This document shows positions 17,581 to 26,443 of a stretch of DNA of 64,000 nt, in pieces; position 1 is the first letter of the stretch, and every line of letters begins with the position of its first letter. This stretch comes from Pedobacter ureilyticus. GTDB lineage: Bacteria > Bacteroidota > Bacteroidia > Sphingobacteriales > Sphingobacteriaceae. The stretch is from assembly GCF_005925345.1 (NCBI RefSeq), contig NZ_SSHJ01000005.1:1-64000 (forward strand). The letters are read 5' to 3'. The position numbers and the translations under genes are program-made. The notes beneath the pieces were generated by a model. The model did not search any database, had not been told where the DNA came from, and saw nothing but the letters and a program-made list of their open reading frames with translations.

Positions 17581-17687
17581 GAGCAGGATTTTAGGATTGG
17601 TACGATGAACAGGATTTAATTATCCGAGATACAACATTGAAACATTTCAACTTTCTAACCTTACAACAAAATTAAACACACACACAA

Positions 17688-18503
17688 ATGAAACATCTAA
17701 TTTTAAAAGCAGTATTGGTAAGTGGACTTACTTTTCTGGCAGCAGGAGCTTTAAAAGCACAGGAAGAAACTAAAGAGGTAAAAGATAGCGTTAAACGCAA
17801 GAAATTTGAAATTAACTACGGATTGGGCATTACCATTGGCGAGAAAAAAGATAGTACGGGCAAAGTAGACCAAAACAAGGGTCGCTTTATAGGAGGCATC
17901 ACTTTTACCCGTTTAGATATTGGTTTTGCTAAATTGGTAGATAACGGTAGTTTTTCATTATCTCCAGCTAACGATTTCTTAGACTATAAACCTTGGAAAA
18001 CGAGTACTTTATCTTTTGATGTATTGCAGTTTGGCTATAGGTTTAACAACCACTTTAAAGTTTATTTGGCTGGAGGCTTTGATTGGACACACATTCGCTT
18101 AGATAGAGATATTACCATTCAAAAAAATAAGCCAGCGCTAGAATATACCGAAGATGATATTATGTACAGTAAAAACCGTTTCTCTAGCAGTTATGTACAC
18201 TTCCCGCTAAACTTTGAATTAAGAACCAAAGAGAACCATCATGGTAAACGTTTTAGATTTGTAGTTGGCCCAGAAGTAGCATTTTTACTAGGTGGTAAAG
18301 TAAAACAAATAAGCGACGAAAACGGTAAAGTAAAAGTGAAAGATGATTATCATTTTACACCATTCCGTTACGGTGGTGCAGTTAGAATTGGTTACGGAGG
18401 TATTGGTGTTTTTGCTAAATATTATGCTAACGATATGTTCGATACTGATGCGCAAAAAGGTTTGAAAAACATGTCATTTGGTATAACTTTCGGATTGAAT
18501 TAA
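17688..18503 (+). CDS. Outer-membrane beta-barrel protein (porin-like)
   Basis: 271 residues with a signal peptide (MKHLILKAVLVSGLTFLAAG, cleavage after LKAQ). Alternating aromatic/polar strands such as FEINYGLGITIG, FDVLQFGYRFNNHFKVYLAG and FGITFGLN at the very C-terminus (ending in Asn rather than the usual aromatic residue) indicate an eight- to ten-stranded barrel. The gene is 107 nt after the anti-sigma gene with CA-rich spacer ahead of the ATG. As the third member of the sigma/anti-sigma operon it may be the output of an envelope response; that link is contextual. Confidence 0.82.
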   Translation: MKHLILKAVLVSGLTFLAAGALKAQEETKEVKDSVKRKKFEINYGLGITIGEKKDSTGKVDQNKGRFIGGITFTRLDIGFAKLVDNGSFSLSPANDFLDYKPWKTSTLSFDVLQFGYRFNNHFKVYLAGGFDWTHIRLDRDITIQKNKPALEYTEDDIMYSKNRFSSSYVHFPLNFELRTKENHHGKRFRFVVGPEVAFLLGGKVKQISDENGKVKVKDDYHFTPFRYGGAVRIGYGGIGVFAKYYANDMFDTDAQKGLKNMSFGITFGLN

Positions 18504-18592
18504 TTAGTCCGCAAGTCAGATAGTTGGAAAGTCGGCAGGTATAATACTGATGAACCAATGAACTATTGAACAAAACACACACAAATAAAACC

Positions 18593-18628
18593 AATCCTGT
18601 TTCTGTAAAAAGGGGCAGGATTTTTTTT
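18593..18628 (+). terminator. Intrinsic terminator after the barrel gene
   Basis: AATCCTG pairs with CAGGATT across a 16-nt loop, followed by a run of eight T. Confidence 0.75.
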
Positions 18629-18630
18629 GC

Positions 18631-18735
18631 TAGTCCGACAGTCCGAAAGATTATAGTCCGAAAGAGTAGAAGCCATTGGACAATGCTAGTTCAAAACTAA
18701 CTTTCGGACTTTCGGTCTGTATAACTTTCGGACTA
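18631..18735. repeat. GTCCGAAAG-rich repeat
   Basis: Direct and inverted copies of AGTCCGAAAG / CTTTCGGACT surround a short spacer. The same vocabulary is present at 31728-31802. Confidence 0.65.
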
Positions 18736-18742
18736 CTTTCCC

Positions 18743-18750
18743 TATCTTTA
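18743..18750 (+). promoter_or_regulatory. -7 box almost abutting a GTG start
   Basis: TATCTTTA lies 5 nt before the GTG at 18756. If active, the transcript would be leaderless or nearly so. The last base departs from TAnnTTTG. Confidence 0.35.
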
Positions 18751-18755
18751 CCTCC

Positions 18756-19748
18756 GTGAGCGAACAAATCTTAAGTATCCAGAATTTAACCAAGCAGCAT
18801 CAAGCTGAACAATTATCAGGTATCTCTAATGTAAGTTTCAATATTAATAAAGGCGAAATTGTGGCCATTATTGGCGAAAGCGGTAGCGGTAAATCAACCT
18901 TGTTAAAATCTATCTACGGTTTATTGAAAGTTGACGACGGAGAGATTATTTTTAATGGTAAACGTGTAAAAGGACCAGACGAGCAGCTGATCCCAGGGCA
19001 CGCCGAGATGAAAATGGTAACACAAGATTTTTCGCTTAACATTTACGCCAAAGTTTACGATAATATTGCTTCGCAACTCTCTAATACCAATGTGGCTTTA
19101 AAACAGCAAAAGACCATGGAGGTAATGGAACATTTGCGAATTACTGCGTTAAAGGATAAGAAAATTATTGCTCTAAGTGGCGGCGAACAACAACGTGTAG
19201 CTATTGCCAAAGCCTTGGTAAGTGACACTAAGGTTTTGTTGTTGGATGAACCTTTTTCGCAGGTTGATGCTATTTTGAAAAACCAACTACGTGCTGATAT
19301 AAAACAACTATCAAAAGAAACAGGTTTAACCATCATCATGGTATCTCACGATGCTACAGATGGTTTGTTTATGGCAGATCGCTTGGTAATTTTGAAGGAT
19401 GGCAGATTGGTGCAAGAGGGAAAACCGAGAGCGGTTTACAATCAGCCAAGTAGTACCTATACGGCTAAAATGTTGGGTAATGCGGTGGTGCTCTCTAAAA
19501 GAGAAGCACAAGCGTTAGATTTAAAAGTAACTGGCGAGCAAATTTGTTTTTATCCAGAATGGGTAGAATTAAAAGCGAGCTGGTCGGCAAAGAAGTTTAA
19601 CGTAAGGGATATTTACTACAAAGGTTTTTATGACGAATTACTATTGGAAAGAAACGGAGTGCACATCAGAGCTTTGCAGTTGAATAGTGGCGAGCATAAA
19701 AAAAACGACCAAGTGTATGTGAACATTGGTCGTTTTTTGGAGTTTTAA
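18756..19748 (+). CDS. ABC transporter ATP-binding protein with C-terminal TOBE-like domain
   Basis: 330 residues, GTG start. The ATPase domain (about 1-235) has Walker A IGESGSGKSTLLKSI, the Q-loop in MKMVTQDFSL, signature LSGGEQQRVAIAKAL, Walker B VLLLDEPFSQVD, and the H-loop IIMVSHD. The order and spacing resemble polyamine/iron/sulfate-type importers (PotA/CysA group), and the last 90 residues look like a TOBE-type regulatory beta domain. No permease gene is adjacent. The substrate cannot be named. Confidence 0.92.
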   Translation: MSEQILSIQNLTKQHQAEQLSGISNVSFNINKGEIVAIIGESGSGKSTLLKSIYGLLKVDDGEIIFNGKRVKGPDEQLIPGHAEMKMVTQDFSLNIYAKVYDNIASQLSNTNVALKQQKTMEVMEHLRITALKDKKIIALSGGEQQRVAIAKALVSDTKVLLLDEPFSQVDAILKNQLRADIKQLSKETGLTIIMVSHDATDGLFMADRLVILKDGRLVQEGKPRAVYNQPSSTYTAKMLGNAVVLSKREAQALDLKVTGEQICFYPEWVELKASWSAKKFNVRDIYYKGFYDELLLERNGVHIRALQLNSGEHKKNDQVYVNIGRFLEF

Positions 19749-19759
19749 ATTCTTGCAGA

Positions 19760-20173
19760 TTAATCTACATAATCTGATGGAATAACTACTACTTTTACCA
19801 ATATGCGATAATCAGGTGGTACAGAGTTGGATAGATTTCTGCTATCCTGTACATCAAAGGTTATACCGCCATTAAAAAGCTCATAGCTATACACGGTGTA
19901 GTTAAAAGTGTAAGGAAGCTGCACATCACTATTATCGCTAACTGGGTGGGTAAAGTACACCAATACCCCTTCGTCTTCTAAAGTGATCTGGTCAAATTCA
20001 GCTCTGTTCCACGTAAAAGAATAAGTTCCATTAGAGTTTCTTACCCATTGGTTCGGCTCTATGTATCTGTTATAGGTTTTTGCTCTTAATTCTTTGGTAA
20101 TGTAAGTGTCTTTCTTGCATGATGCCAAACCTAGTGTGGTAATGCAAAGTAGGAGTAGGGCTAGTTTTTTCAT
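19760..20173 (-). CDS. Small lipoprotein, function unknown
   Basis: 137 residues from ATG 20173, which starts a proper lipoprotein signal (MKKLALLLLCITTLGLASC, Cys19); an upstream in-frame ATG at 20254 would bury it. The mature part is rich in aromatic and beta-forming stretches (RYIEPNQWVRNSNGTYSFTW, GVLVYFTHPV), suggesting a small beta-sandwich exposed at the outer membrane. No family was recognised. It is convergent with the ABC ATPase gene, only 11 nt apart. Confidence 0.8.
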   Translation of the reverse strand: MKKLALLLLCITTLGLASCKKDTYITKELRAKTYNRYIEPNQWVRNSNGTYSFTWNRAEFDQITLEDEGVLVYFTHPVSDNSDVQLPYTFNYTVYSYELFNGGITFDVQDSRNLSNSVPPDYRILVKVVVIPSDYVD

Positions 20174-20525
20174 TGTGTTTTGGTTTAAATTTTTGCGAAA
20201 CTCCTGCCGTGTTAGAGAGGATATTTCAAATTTCATTTGTGTGTTGTTAAGCATATATCAAAACCGTTGCCAAAAAAATATAAATATTGTTTGCTAAATG
20301 AAAAAATATTGAACAAAAAATAAAATACATTGTTTTTGATTGATTTTAGCTGTTTTTAAAAGTTGTTGTAACAAAAATATATGTAAATTATTTTTCTGTG
20401 TTGCGGCCTTAAAAGTTAAAATTGATTACTTTTTTGGAAAAAGAAAGTGCTTGTAGATGAAAAATAGGAGACAATTTCTTGCCCCCTAACTACATTTATA
20501 TAATGATGGAAAAGTTTCTTTTTTG
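20174..20525. other. AT-rich gene-free stretch upstream of the lipoprotein gene
   Basis: About 350 bases with no supported gene. Very AT-rich around 20270-20420; it must hold the promoter of the minus-strand lipoprotein gene, but no exact TAnnTTTG box was chosen. Confidence 0.5.
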
Positions 20526-20689
20526 TTTGCCACAGATATACAGATGATTTTACTCTATTTAAACTGCTTTGTGAGTCTAAGCTTTACTATAAATCTGAAC
20601 AAATCGGATAAGACTTTTTGAGATGTTTCGAGAGGCTCAACATGACAAGCATAGTATTTATTAGTGTTATCTGTGCATCTGTGGCTAAA
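20526..20689. repeat. Interspersed element bounded by CCACAGAT inverted repeats
   Basis: TTTGCCACAGATATACAGAT at the left end and ATCTGTGCATCTGTGGCTAA at the right are imperfect inverted repeats about 120 nt apart. Inside, GTTTCGAGAGGCTCAACATGACA is a half-copy of the GAGCTTGTCGA palindrome class. No coding capacity. It lies at the 3' end of ilvA. Confidence 0.65.
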
Positions 20690-20691
20690 TT

Positions 20692-21942
20692 TTAAACCAA
20701 ATACTCAAACAAAGTGGCGTCTTGGTTCAGTTCAATCACATCAAACTTAAAGTCTTTCATTCGTTGCAACAGACTTGGGTAATCGTTTTTATCGGCTAGT
20801 TCAATACCTACCAATGCAGGGCCATTTTCTTTGTTCGTTTTCTTAATAAACTCGAAACGGGTAATGTCATCTTGCGGGCCTAAAACTTCGTTCACAAATA
20901 ATTTTAAAGCTCCCGGTCGCTGCGGAAAACGTACGATAAAGTAATGCTTTAACCCTTCAAAAAGTAGCGACTTCTCTTTGATTTCTTGCATACGCTCGAT
21001 GTCGTTGTTGCCACCGCTAACCACACACACTACTGTTTTGCCTACAATTTGGTCTTTTACCTGTTCTAGTGCAGCCACAGATAAGGCACCAGCCGGCTCC
21101 ACCACAATGGCATCTTCGTTATAGAGTTTTAAAATAGTGGTACATATTTGCCCCTCCGGAATTAAATAAGTAGAATTTAATAAATCGCTGCAGTATTTGT
21201 AGGTAATCCAGCCCATCCTTTTTACGGCTGCACCGTCTACAAAACGCTCAATGTTTTCAACAGTTACAGGGCCACCGTGCTTTAAAGCTTCTGTCAGCGA
21301 AGGTGCACCCATTGGTTCTACGCCAAAAACTTTTACACTAGGTTTTACCGTTTGCAAGTAGGCAGTTACGCCAGATGCTAAACCACCACCACCTACAGGT
21401 ACAATAATTGCATCTAAATCTGGAAGATCTTCATAAATCTCCATCATTACTGTCGCTTGGCCTTCAATTACTTTTTCATCGTCAAAAGGTGGGATAAAAG
21501 TAGCGGATTTTTCTTCGCAGAAAGCTAAGGCTTCTTTTAGGCAGTCGTCAAAAGTATCGCCCACCAAAACTACTTCAATGTTATTTCCACCAAACATATT
21601 TACCTGTTTGATTTTTTGTTTTGGAGTGATTTCGGGCATAAAAATTACACCTTTGATATCTAATTTTTTGCAAGAAAAAGCTACCCCTTGTGCATGGTTG
21701 CCGGCACTGGCACATACCACTCCGTTTTTCAATTGTTCGGGGGTTAACCCACTAATTTTGTTGTAAGCGCCACGTAATTTATAAGAACGTACAATCTGCA
21801 AATCCTCCCGCTTCAAATAAATATTGGCATTGTATTTTAACGAAAGTCCTGCGTTAAACTCTAAAGGGGTTCTTTTTACAACACCTTGAAGGGTTGCAAA
21901 TGCTTGCTCAAAATCAAATGTATGCGCTGTCGTTGTTTCCAT
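20692..21942 (-). CDS. ilvA: Threonine ammonia-lyase (biosynthetic threonine deaminase)
   Basis: 416 residues. Converts threonine to 2-oxobutanoate, the entry to isoleucine synthesis. The PLP lysine is in SYKLRGAYNKI (about 50-60), the glycine loop is VPVGGGGLASGVTAYL (about 182-197), and VVCVVSGGNND near 305-315 closes the cofactor site. The last about 80 residues (FIVRFPQRPGALKLFVNEVL) form one ACT-like regulatory domain, so this is the shorter single-ACT type. It is the last gene of the ilv/leu run, separated from leuA by a 391-nt gap full of repeats, and may have its own promoter there. Confidence 0.96.
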   Translation of the reverse strand: METTTAHTFDFEQAFATLQGVVKRTPLEFNAGLSLKYNANIYLKREDLQIVRSYKLRGAYNKISGLTPEQLKNGVVCASAGNHAQGVAFSCKKLDIKGVIFMPEITPKQKIKQVNMFGGNNIEVVLVGDTFDDCLKEALAFCEEKSATFIPPFDDEKVIEGQATVMMEIYEDLPDLDAIIVPVGGGGLASGVTAYLQTVKPSVKVFGVEPMGAPSLTEALKHGGPVTVENIERFVDGAAVKRMGWITYKYCSDLLNSTYLIPEGQICTTILKLYNEDAIVVEPAGALSVAALEQVKDQIVGKTVVCVVSGGNNDIERMQEIKEKSLLFEGLKHYFIVRFPQRPGALKLFVNEVLGPQDDITRFEFIKKTNKENGPALVGIELADKNDYPSLLQRMKDFKFDVIELNQDATLFEYLV

Positions 21943-22020
21943 TTTCTAAATCCGCCATTTGGCGAAGCTTTAATTTTATTTTTTGAAAAGCAAATCCGGC
22001 TTTTCATCGGTTGCGATAGT

Positions 22021-22219
22021 CCTGCCTGTCCCGATTTTAATCGGGGCTATTCGTTGCAAGTTTTTTTGCTCTCCACCGTCATTTCGAACGCAGAGAGAAA
22101 TCTAAAAATTAGGATCTACTATCTAACAGATTTAGCTTCGCTGTCTTTCAGTTCTCAGTCGTACCTCCTTCGAAATGACGTGAGCAAAAGTATAGCCACT
22201 GCTATCAGGTTTAGTTAAC
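22021..22219. repeat. Composite interspersed element, copy with a GTCATTTCGA core
   Basis: The right arm, AGCAAAAGTATAGCCACTGC then ATCAGGTTTAGTTAAC, matches the right arm of the element at 31561-31724, but the palindromic core (22077-22180, CGTCATTTCGAAC ... GAAATGACG) belongs to another repeat class. A half copy of the GTCATTGCGAGG class follows at about 22262-22293. These fill the gap 21943-22333; no gene is supported there. Confidence 0.65.
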
Positions 22220-22333
22220 TAAAGCAGTGCCTCTATTTCAAATTTGACTTTTTCTCGCCTTAAGATTACTTCGTCGTTCCTCCTCGCAATGACGACATAG
22301 GAACGACAACGCAAGAATAACGATGAGAAGAAA

Positions 22334-23506
22334 CTAACTTAACTTCGGTGCTAAATGAACTACTACTAATTGGTTTAAGTCATCATCGTTAATGCCTTGC
22401 TTGCTATCTGCTAAGTTTAAAAATGCAGTATAAACTACGGCTAATTGTTCTTTATCTAAATGATGGCCTAATCTATCTAAGTGATGTTTTAAGGCGTGGC
22501 GTCCACTTCTTGCCGTTAACACAATAGTCGCATCAGGGAAACCTACGTCAGAAGGCTTGATAATTTCGTAATTTTCACGATTTTTCAAGAAACCATCTTG
22601 GTGAATACCCGAACTGTGTGCAAATGCGTTGGCACCAACAATAGCTTTGTTAGGTTGCACTGGCATGTTCATTAAATTACGCACTTGGTGGCTAATTTCG
22701 TAAATGCCTTGCGTGTTGATGTTGGTATGCAAGCCTAACGATTTGTGCGTTTTTAAAATCATTACCACTTCCTCCATAGAAGTGTTGCCAGCACGTTCGC
22801 CAATACCGTTTATGGTACATTCTACCTGGCGGGCACCATATTGTAAACCAGCAATAGAGTTAGCGGTAGCTAATCCTAAATCGTTATGGCAGTGACAAGA
22901 AATAATAGCTTTATCAATATTCTTAACGTTCTCTTTTAAGTAAAGAATTTTAGAACCGTATTGGTCTGGCAAGCAATAGCCGTTGGTATCAGGGATGTTG
23001 ACAACCGTAGCACCAGCAGCAATTACGGCTTCTACCATTTTAGCTAAATACGCAATATCGGCACGGCCTGCATCTTCTGCGTAAAATTCAACATCTTCTA
23101 CATACTTCTTGGCATATTTTACAGCCTCAATAGCACGCTCCAAGATTTCTTCTCTTGTGCTGTTAAATTTAGTTTTGATGTGCATGTCTGAAGCACCAAT
23201 TCCCGTGTGGATACGAGGTCTTTTGGCATAACGCAGGGCATCTGCCGCTACATCAATATCGTTTTTATTTGCTCTGGTTAATGCACAAATAATAGGGTCG
23301 TTAACGGCTTTAGATAGCTCAATTACGCTATTAAAATCACCAGGGCTCGAAACAGGAAATCCTGCCTCAATCACATCTACACCTAGTAGTTCCAACGATT
23401 TTGCGATTTCAACTTTTTGGGGAGTGCTCAATTGGCACCCAGGCACCTGCTCGCCGTCACGCAAGGTGGTGTCAAAAATGTGTACTCTGTTTGGGTCGTG
23501 TAACAT
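22334..23506 (-). CDS. leuA: 2-isopropylmalate synthase, short form without LeuA dimer domain
   Basis: 390 residues. Condenses acetyl-CoA with 2-oxoisovalerate, the first step of leucine synthesis. The TIM barrel carries [14 protein letters not shown] (about 10-23), the metal-binding [19 protein letters not shown] (about 202-220), and [17 protein letters not shown]. It ends shortly after the [12 protein letters not shown] subdomain; the C-terminal allosteric domain of about 120 residues, which in full-length enzymes of about 500-520 residues mediates leucine feedback, is absent. The stop is genuine, with a normal C-terminus. leuB lies 14 nt upstream, so the two are one unit. Confidence 0.95.
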   Translation of the reverse strand: MLHDPNRVHIFDTTLRDGEQVPGCQLSTPQKVEIAKSLELLGVDVIEAGFPVSSPGDFNSVIELSKAVNDPIICALTRANKNDIDVAADALRYAKRPRIHTGIGASDMHIKTKFNSTREEILERAIEAVKYAKKYVEDVEFYAEDAGRADIAYLAKMVEAVIAAGATVVNIPDTNGYCLPDQYGSKILYLKENVKNIDKAIISCHCHNDLGLATANSIAGLQYGARQVECTINGIGERAGNTSMEEVVMILKTHKSLGLHTNINTQGIYEISHQVRNLMNMPVQPNKAIVGANAFAHSSGIHQDGFLKNRENYEIIKPSDVGFPDATIVLTARSGRHALKHHLDRLGHHLDKEQLAVVYTAFLNLADSKQGINDDDLNQLVVVHLAPKLS

Positions 23507-23520
23507 AAATTTGGGTTAGG

Positions 23521-24597
23521 TTATTGTGCTAAATAGGTTAATACTAATTGTCCCATTTCTTGGGTGCCCAACACTTTAGCAGTATCGGTATTTTGGTCGG
23601 CAATGTCACCAGTTCTGTAGCCATCTTTTAATGCCTTATCTACTGCATTTACCAATGTTGTAGCTTCTTCTTTTAGCCCGAAGCTGATTTCTAACATTAA
23701 AGCCGCCGATAGGATAGAAGCCAGTGGATTTGCCAAGTTTTTGCCAGCAATATCATGTGCCGAACCGTGAATTGGTTCATAGAAACCTACGCCATCGCCA
23801 ACAGAAGCAGAAGCTAACATGCCCATAGAACCTGCAATCTGTGAAGCTTCATCAGTAAGTATATCTCCAAAAAGGTTAGCGGTTAATACTACATCAAATT
23901 TCTTCGGATTTTTAATCAACTGCATTGCTGCATTGTCTATAAACATGTGCTCCGTTTCTACGTCAGGATATTGTTTGGCAATTTCTTGTACGGTTTCACG
24001 CCACAAACGCGAGCTTTCTAATACATTTGCTTTATCTACAGAGCATAGTCTTTTGCTACGTTGTTGTGCCGCTTGGTAAGCTTTGTGTGCAATGCGTTCT
24101 ACCTCGTATTTGTGGTAAATCATCAAATCTGAAGCGGTGTTTCTATCTTCAGAACGAGATTTTTCTCCAAAGTAAACATCGCCTGTTAATTCTCTGAAGA
24201 ATAAAATATCCGTGCCTTGTAAGATATCGGCTTTGATACTCGAAGCTTCCAACAATTCATCGAATAACAAAATAGGACGTAGGTTCGCATACAGACCTAA
24301 TTCCTTTCTAATTTTTAATAAGCCTTGCTCTGGCCTAACTTTCAACGAAGGATCATTATCGTACATTGCATGACCGATAGCCCCGAATAAGATTGCATCG
24401 CTTTTGCGGGCTTTTTCTAGGGTTTCATCAGGTAATGGATTGCCAGTAACTTCAATGGCAGCGTGGCCCATTAAAGCTTCATCAAAAGTAAATTCGTGAC
24501 CAAAGTTTTTAGCGATTTGCGCTAGAGCCGCTTTTCCCCATTGGGTTACTTCTTGTCCAATGCCATCGCCAGGTATTACTAAAATGTGTTTTTTCAT
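23521..24597 (-). CDS. leuB: 3-isopropylmalate dehydrogenase
   Basis: 358 residues. Oxidative decarboxylation of 3-isopropylmalate in leucine synthesis, NAD-dependent. VIPGDGIGQEV starts the protein; the substrate loop LGLYANLRP, the FFRELTGDVYFGE segment (about 133-145), the metal-binding Asp cluster in LFGDILTDEASQIAGSMGML (about 244-263) and EPIHGSAHDIAGKNLANPLA are all present. Size is normal. Upstream on the same strand is the ModF-like ABC gene with a 206-nt repeat-bearing gap. Confidence 0.97.
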   Translation of the reverse strand: MKKHILVIPGDGIGQEVTQWGKAALAQIAKNFGHEFTFDEALMGHAAIEVTGNPLPDETLEKARKSDAILFGAIGHAMYDNDPSLKVRPEQGLLKIRKELGLYANLRPILLFDELLEASSIKADILQGTDILFFRELTGDVYFGEKSRSEDRNTASDLMIYHKYEVERIAHKAYQAAQQRSKRLCSVDKANVLESSRLWRETVQEIAKQYPDVETEHMFIDNAAMQLIKNPKKFDVVLTANLFGDILTDEASQIAGSMGMLASASVGDGVGFYEPIHGSAHDIAGKNLANPLASILSAALMLEISFGLKEEATTLVNAVDKALKDGYRTGDIADQNTDTAKVLGTQEMGQLVLTYLAQ

Positions 24598-24684
24598 GTA
24601 TGTTTATTTCTTTTTAACGGCATTCAAGAGGGCTGTGCCGTTTTTCATTATTTGTATGTTTTGAGCGTATTGTTATTACTATTT

Positions 24685-24784
24685 CGTCATTTCGACCTTA
24701 GGGAGAAATCTAGCATTATGAAATTGGGCTTGAGATTTAGCTTTGCTTTCTTTCAGTTCTCCTCGTTCCTCGTTCGAAATGACG
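24685..24784. repeat. Palindrome-ended repeat, GTCATTTCGAC class
   Basis: CGTCATTTCGACCTTAGGGA at the left and GTTCGAAATGACG at the right bracket GAGAAATCT ... GAGATTTAG, also inverted. 100 bp, in the leuB/ABC-gene junction. The array at 62767-64000 is built from the same class. Confidence 0.85.
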
Positions 24785-24803
24785 GATTTATTTAAGGTTT
24801 CTA

Positions 24804-26288
24804 CTATACGCTTTCTAATTCTTCTTTGTACGTTTTCTGTTTATAAATGTTGTTATGTATCACCTCGCCTTTGCTCAGTAATAATTGGTGTGTTAAATTT
24901 TTCGGTAAATGGTCATCACTGTGCGACACATAAATCAAAGTTCTGTTGGTGGTACATAAACCATCAATTAGGGTGTTAAATTGAAGGGTCTGATGCGCAT
25001 CTAAACCTTGGCAAGGTTCGTCTAGCACTAATAACTCTGGATTTTTGATGACTGTTCTGGCCAATAAAACCAAACGTTGTTTTCCTAATGGCAAGTGTGC
25101 TAACAAATCGTTTTTGTTTGCGGTTAAGCCGAAATACTTAATCAGTTCGTCAACCTGCGAACGCTTGTGCCAGCCAATTTCTTTGTATAAGCCAATGCTA
25201 TCGAAAAAGCCAGAGGCGATACTTTGCCATACCGTAGCATTAAAATCGAAATACCAATGTAATTCTGGAGAAATTAAACCGATGTGCTGCTTGATGTCCC
25301 AAATACTCTCGCCACTGCCACGTTTGTTGCCAAAAAGGTAAATTTCATTTGCGTAAGCCTGCGGATGGTCGCCATTTACCAAACTTAACAAAGTTGATTT
25401 TCCCGAACCGTTATGGCCTTGTAACAACCATTTTTCGCCAGCTTTGATTTTCCAGTTGATGTGCTTAAGCACTTGCTTTTCGCCATAGCTGATATTGACA
25501 TCAACCATTTTAACCAACACCTCACTACTTGATACAGGTGCTTCGTGCAGAAACTCAGGAACGCTTCTTTCTTCTACGATAACCGCATTTCTAGTGTCAA
25601 AAGTAAAGTGTTCTATCAGTTGCCCGTCAACAATTTCGCCAAACCTGTTGATACAAGCCGGAATTTCAGTTTCGTTGCTTACCAAGATGATTTGCATACC
25701 ATTGCCGGTTGCTTCATCTAATAAGTTATTCAAATTTTGCCGAGATTGGATGTCTAAACCTGTATAGGGTTGGTCGAGTAATAAAAGCTGAGGCTTTGAC
25801 CACAAAGCTTTAACCAATTGCAACTTTTTATGCTCGCCGCTAGATAATTCTATCAGTTGCGCATTTTTGAGAGAAGCAAAACCTAAGGCATTTAAGATAG
25901 GTTCTACTTTTTGAGGGGAAAGGTTGTTTTCGTTACCGTAATGTGCTAATTCGGCATTTACGGTTAGGGTATCTTGTACTTGCTGTACGTTGTAGCGCTG
26001 TTGGTAATAAAAATTTGCTACACCTTCTTTGTTTTTAAATTGATACCATTGGGCGATGTATTGGCAGACGGGTTTGGTATCGCTCTGCTTATTGAAGCTG
26101 ACGACAATTTCATCTGTACTTTTTTCGATACCAGCAATTGCTTTCAACAAAGCAGTTTTTCCACTTCCGCTAAAACCAGATAAAAGCCAATTTTCACCGT
26201 TTTGAATAGTCCATTCCAAGTCCCTTAACACGGTTTTGCTGCCGTATTTTAAATTGAAGTTGGTGATTTGGACTATTGTGTTACTCAT
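24804..26288 (-). CDS. ModF-like tandem ABC ATPase
   Basis: 494 residues with two ATPase domains and no membrane segment. Domain 1 (about 1-225): Walker A GFSGSGKTALLKAI, signature LSSGEHKKLQLVKAL, Walker B LLLLDQPYTGLD. Domain 2 (about 260-494): Walker A GHNGSGKSTLLSL, the distinctive NGDHPQAYANEIYLFG and GSGESIWDIKQHIGLISPEL, degenerate signature LPLGKQRLVLLAR, Walker B LLVLDEPCQGLD. The NGDHPQ/GSGESIWDIK stretch is what identifies E. coli ModF (PhrA) relatives, whose role is unsettled. In domain 1 Walker B the usual Glu is Gln, suggesting slow hydrolysis. Its place inside the leu genes is unexplained. Confidence 0.88.
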   Translation of the reverse strand: MSNTIVQITNFNLKYGSKTVLRDLEWTIQNGENWLLSGFSGSGKTALLKAIAGIEKSTDEIVVSFNKQSDTKPVCQYIAQWYQFKNKEGVANFYYQQRYNVQQVQDTLTVNAELAHYGNENNLSPQKVEPILNALGFASLKNAQLIELSSGEHKKLQLVKALWSKPQLLLLDQPYTGLDIQSRQNLNNLLDEATGNGMQIILVSNETEIPACINRFGEIVDGQLIEHFTFDTRNAVIVEERSVPEFLHEAPVSSSEVLVKMVDVNISYGEKQVLKHINWKIKAGEKWLLQGHNGSGKSTLLSLVNGDHPQAYANEIYLFGNKRGSGESIWDIKQHIGLISPELHWYFDFNATVWQSIASGFFDSIGLYKEIGWHKRSQVDELIKYFGLTANKNDLLAHLPLGKQRLVLLARTVIKNPELLVLDEPCQGLDAHQTLQFNTLIDGLCTTNRTLIYVSHSDDHLPKNLTHQLLLSKGEVIHNNIYKQKTYKEELESV

Positions 26289-26322
26289 TGTTTTCTTATT
26301 TAATGCGAAAGCCTTTCTAACA

Positions 26323-26434
26323 GACCCTGAAATAAATTCAGGGTGACGGTTAAGGCGCTCGTTATGCTGAATTTATTTCAGCATCAGCTTTTTATCGTTG
26401 TAAGATTGCTTCGTCATTCTTCCTCGCAATGACG
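26323..26434. repeat. Two adjacent repeat pieces between leuD and the ABC gene
   Basis: GACCCTGAAATAAATTCAGG then a diverged ATGCTGAATTTATTTCAGCAT palindrome (26323-26385), followed by a half copy of the GTCATTGCGAGG class (GATTGCTTCGTCATTCTTCC to CGCAATGACG, 26405-26434). Confidence 0.7.
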
Positions 26435-26443
26435 AAATGTCTA

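Noticed and set aside
26364..26396. Plus-strand terminator ATGCTGAA/TTCAGCAT
   Set aside because: No plus-strand gene precedes it; it belongs to the repeat piece in the leuD/ABC junction.
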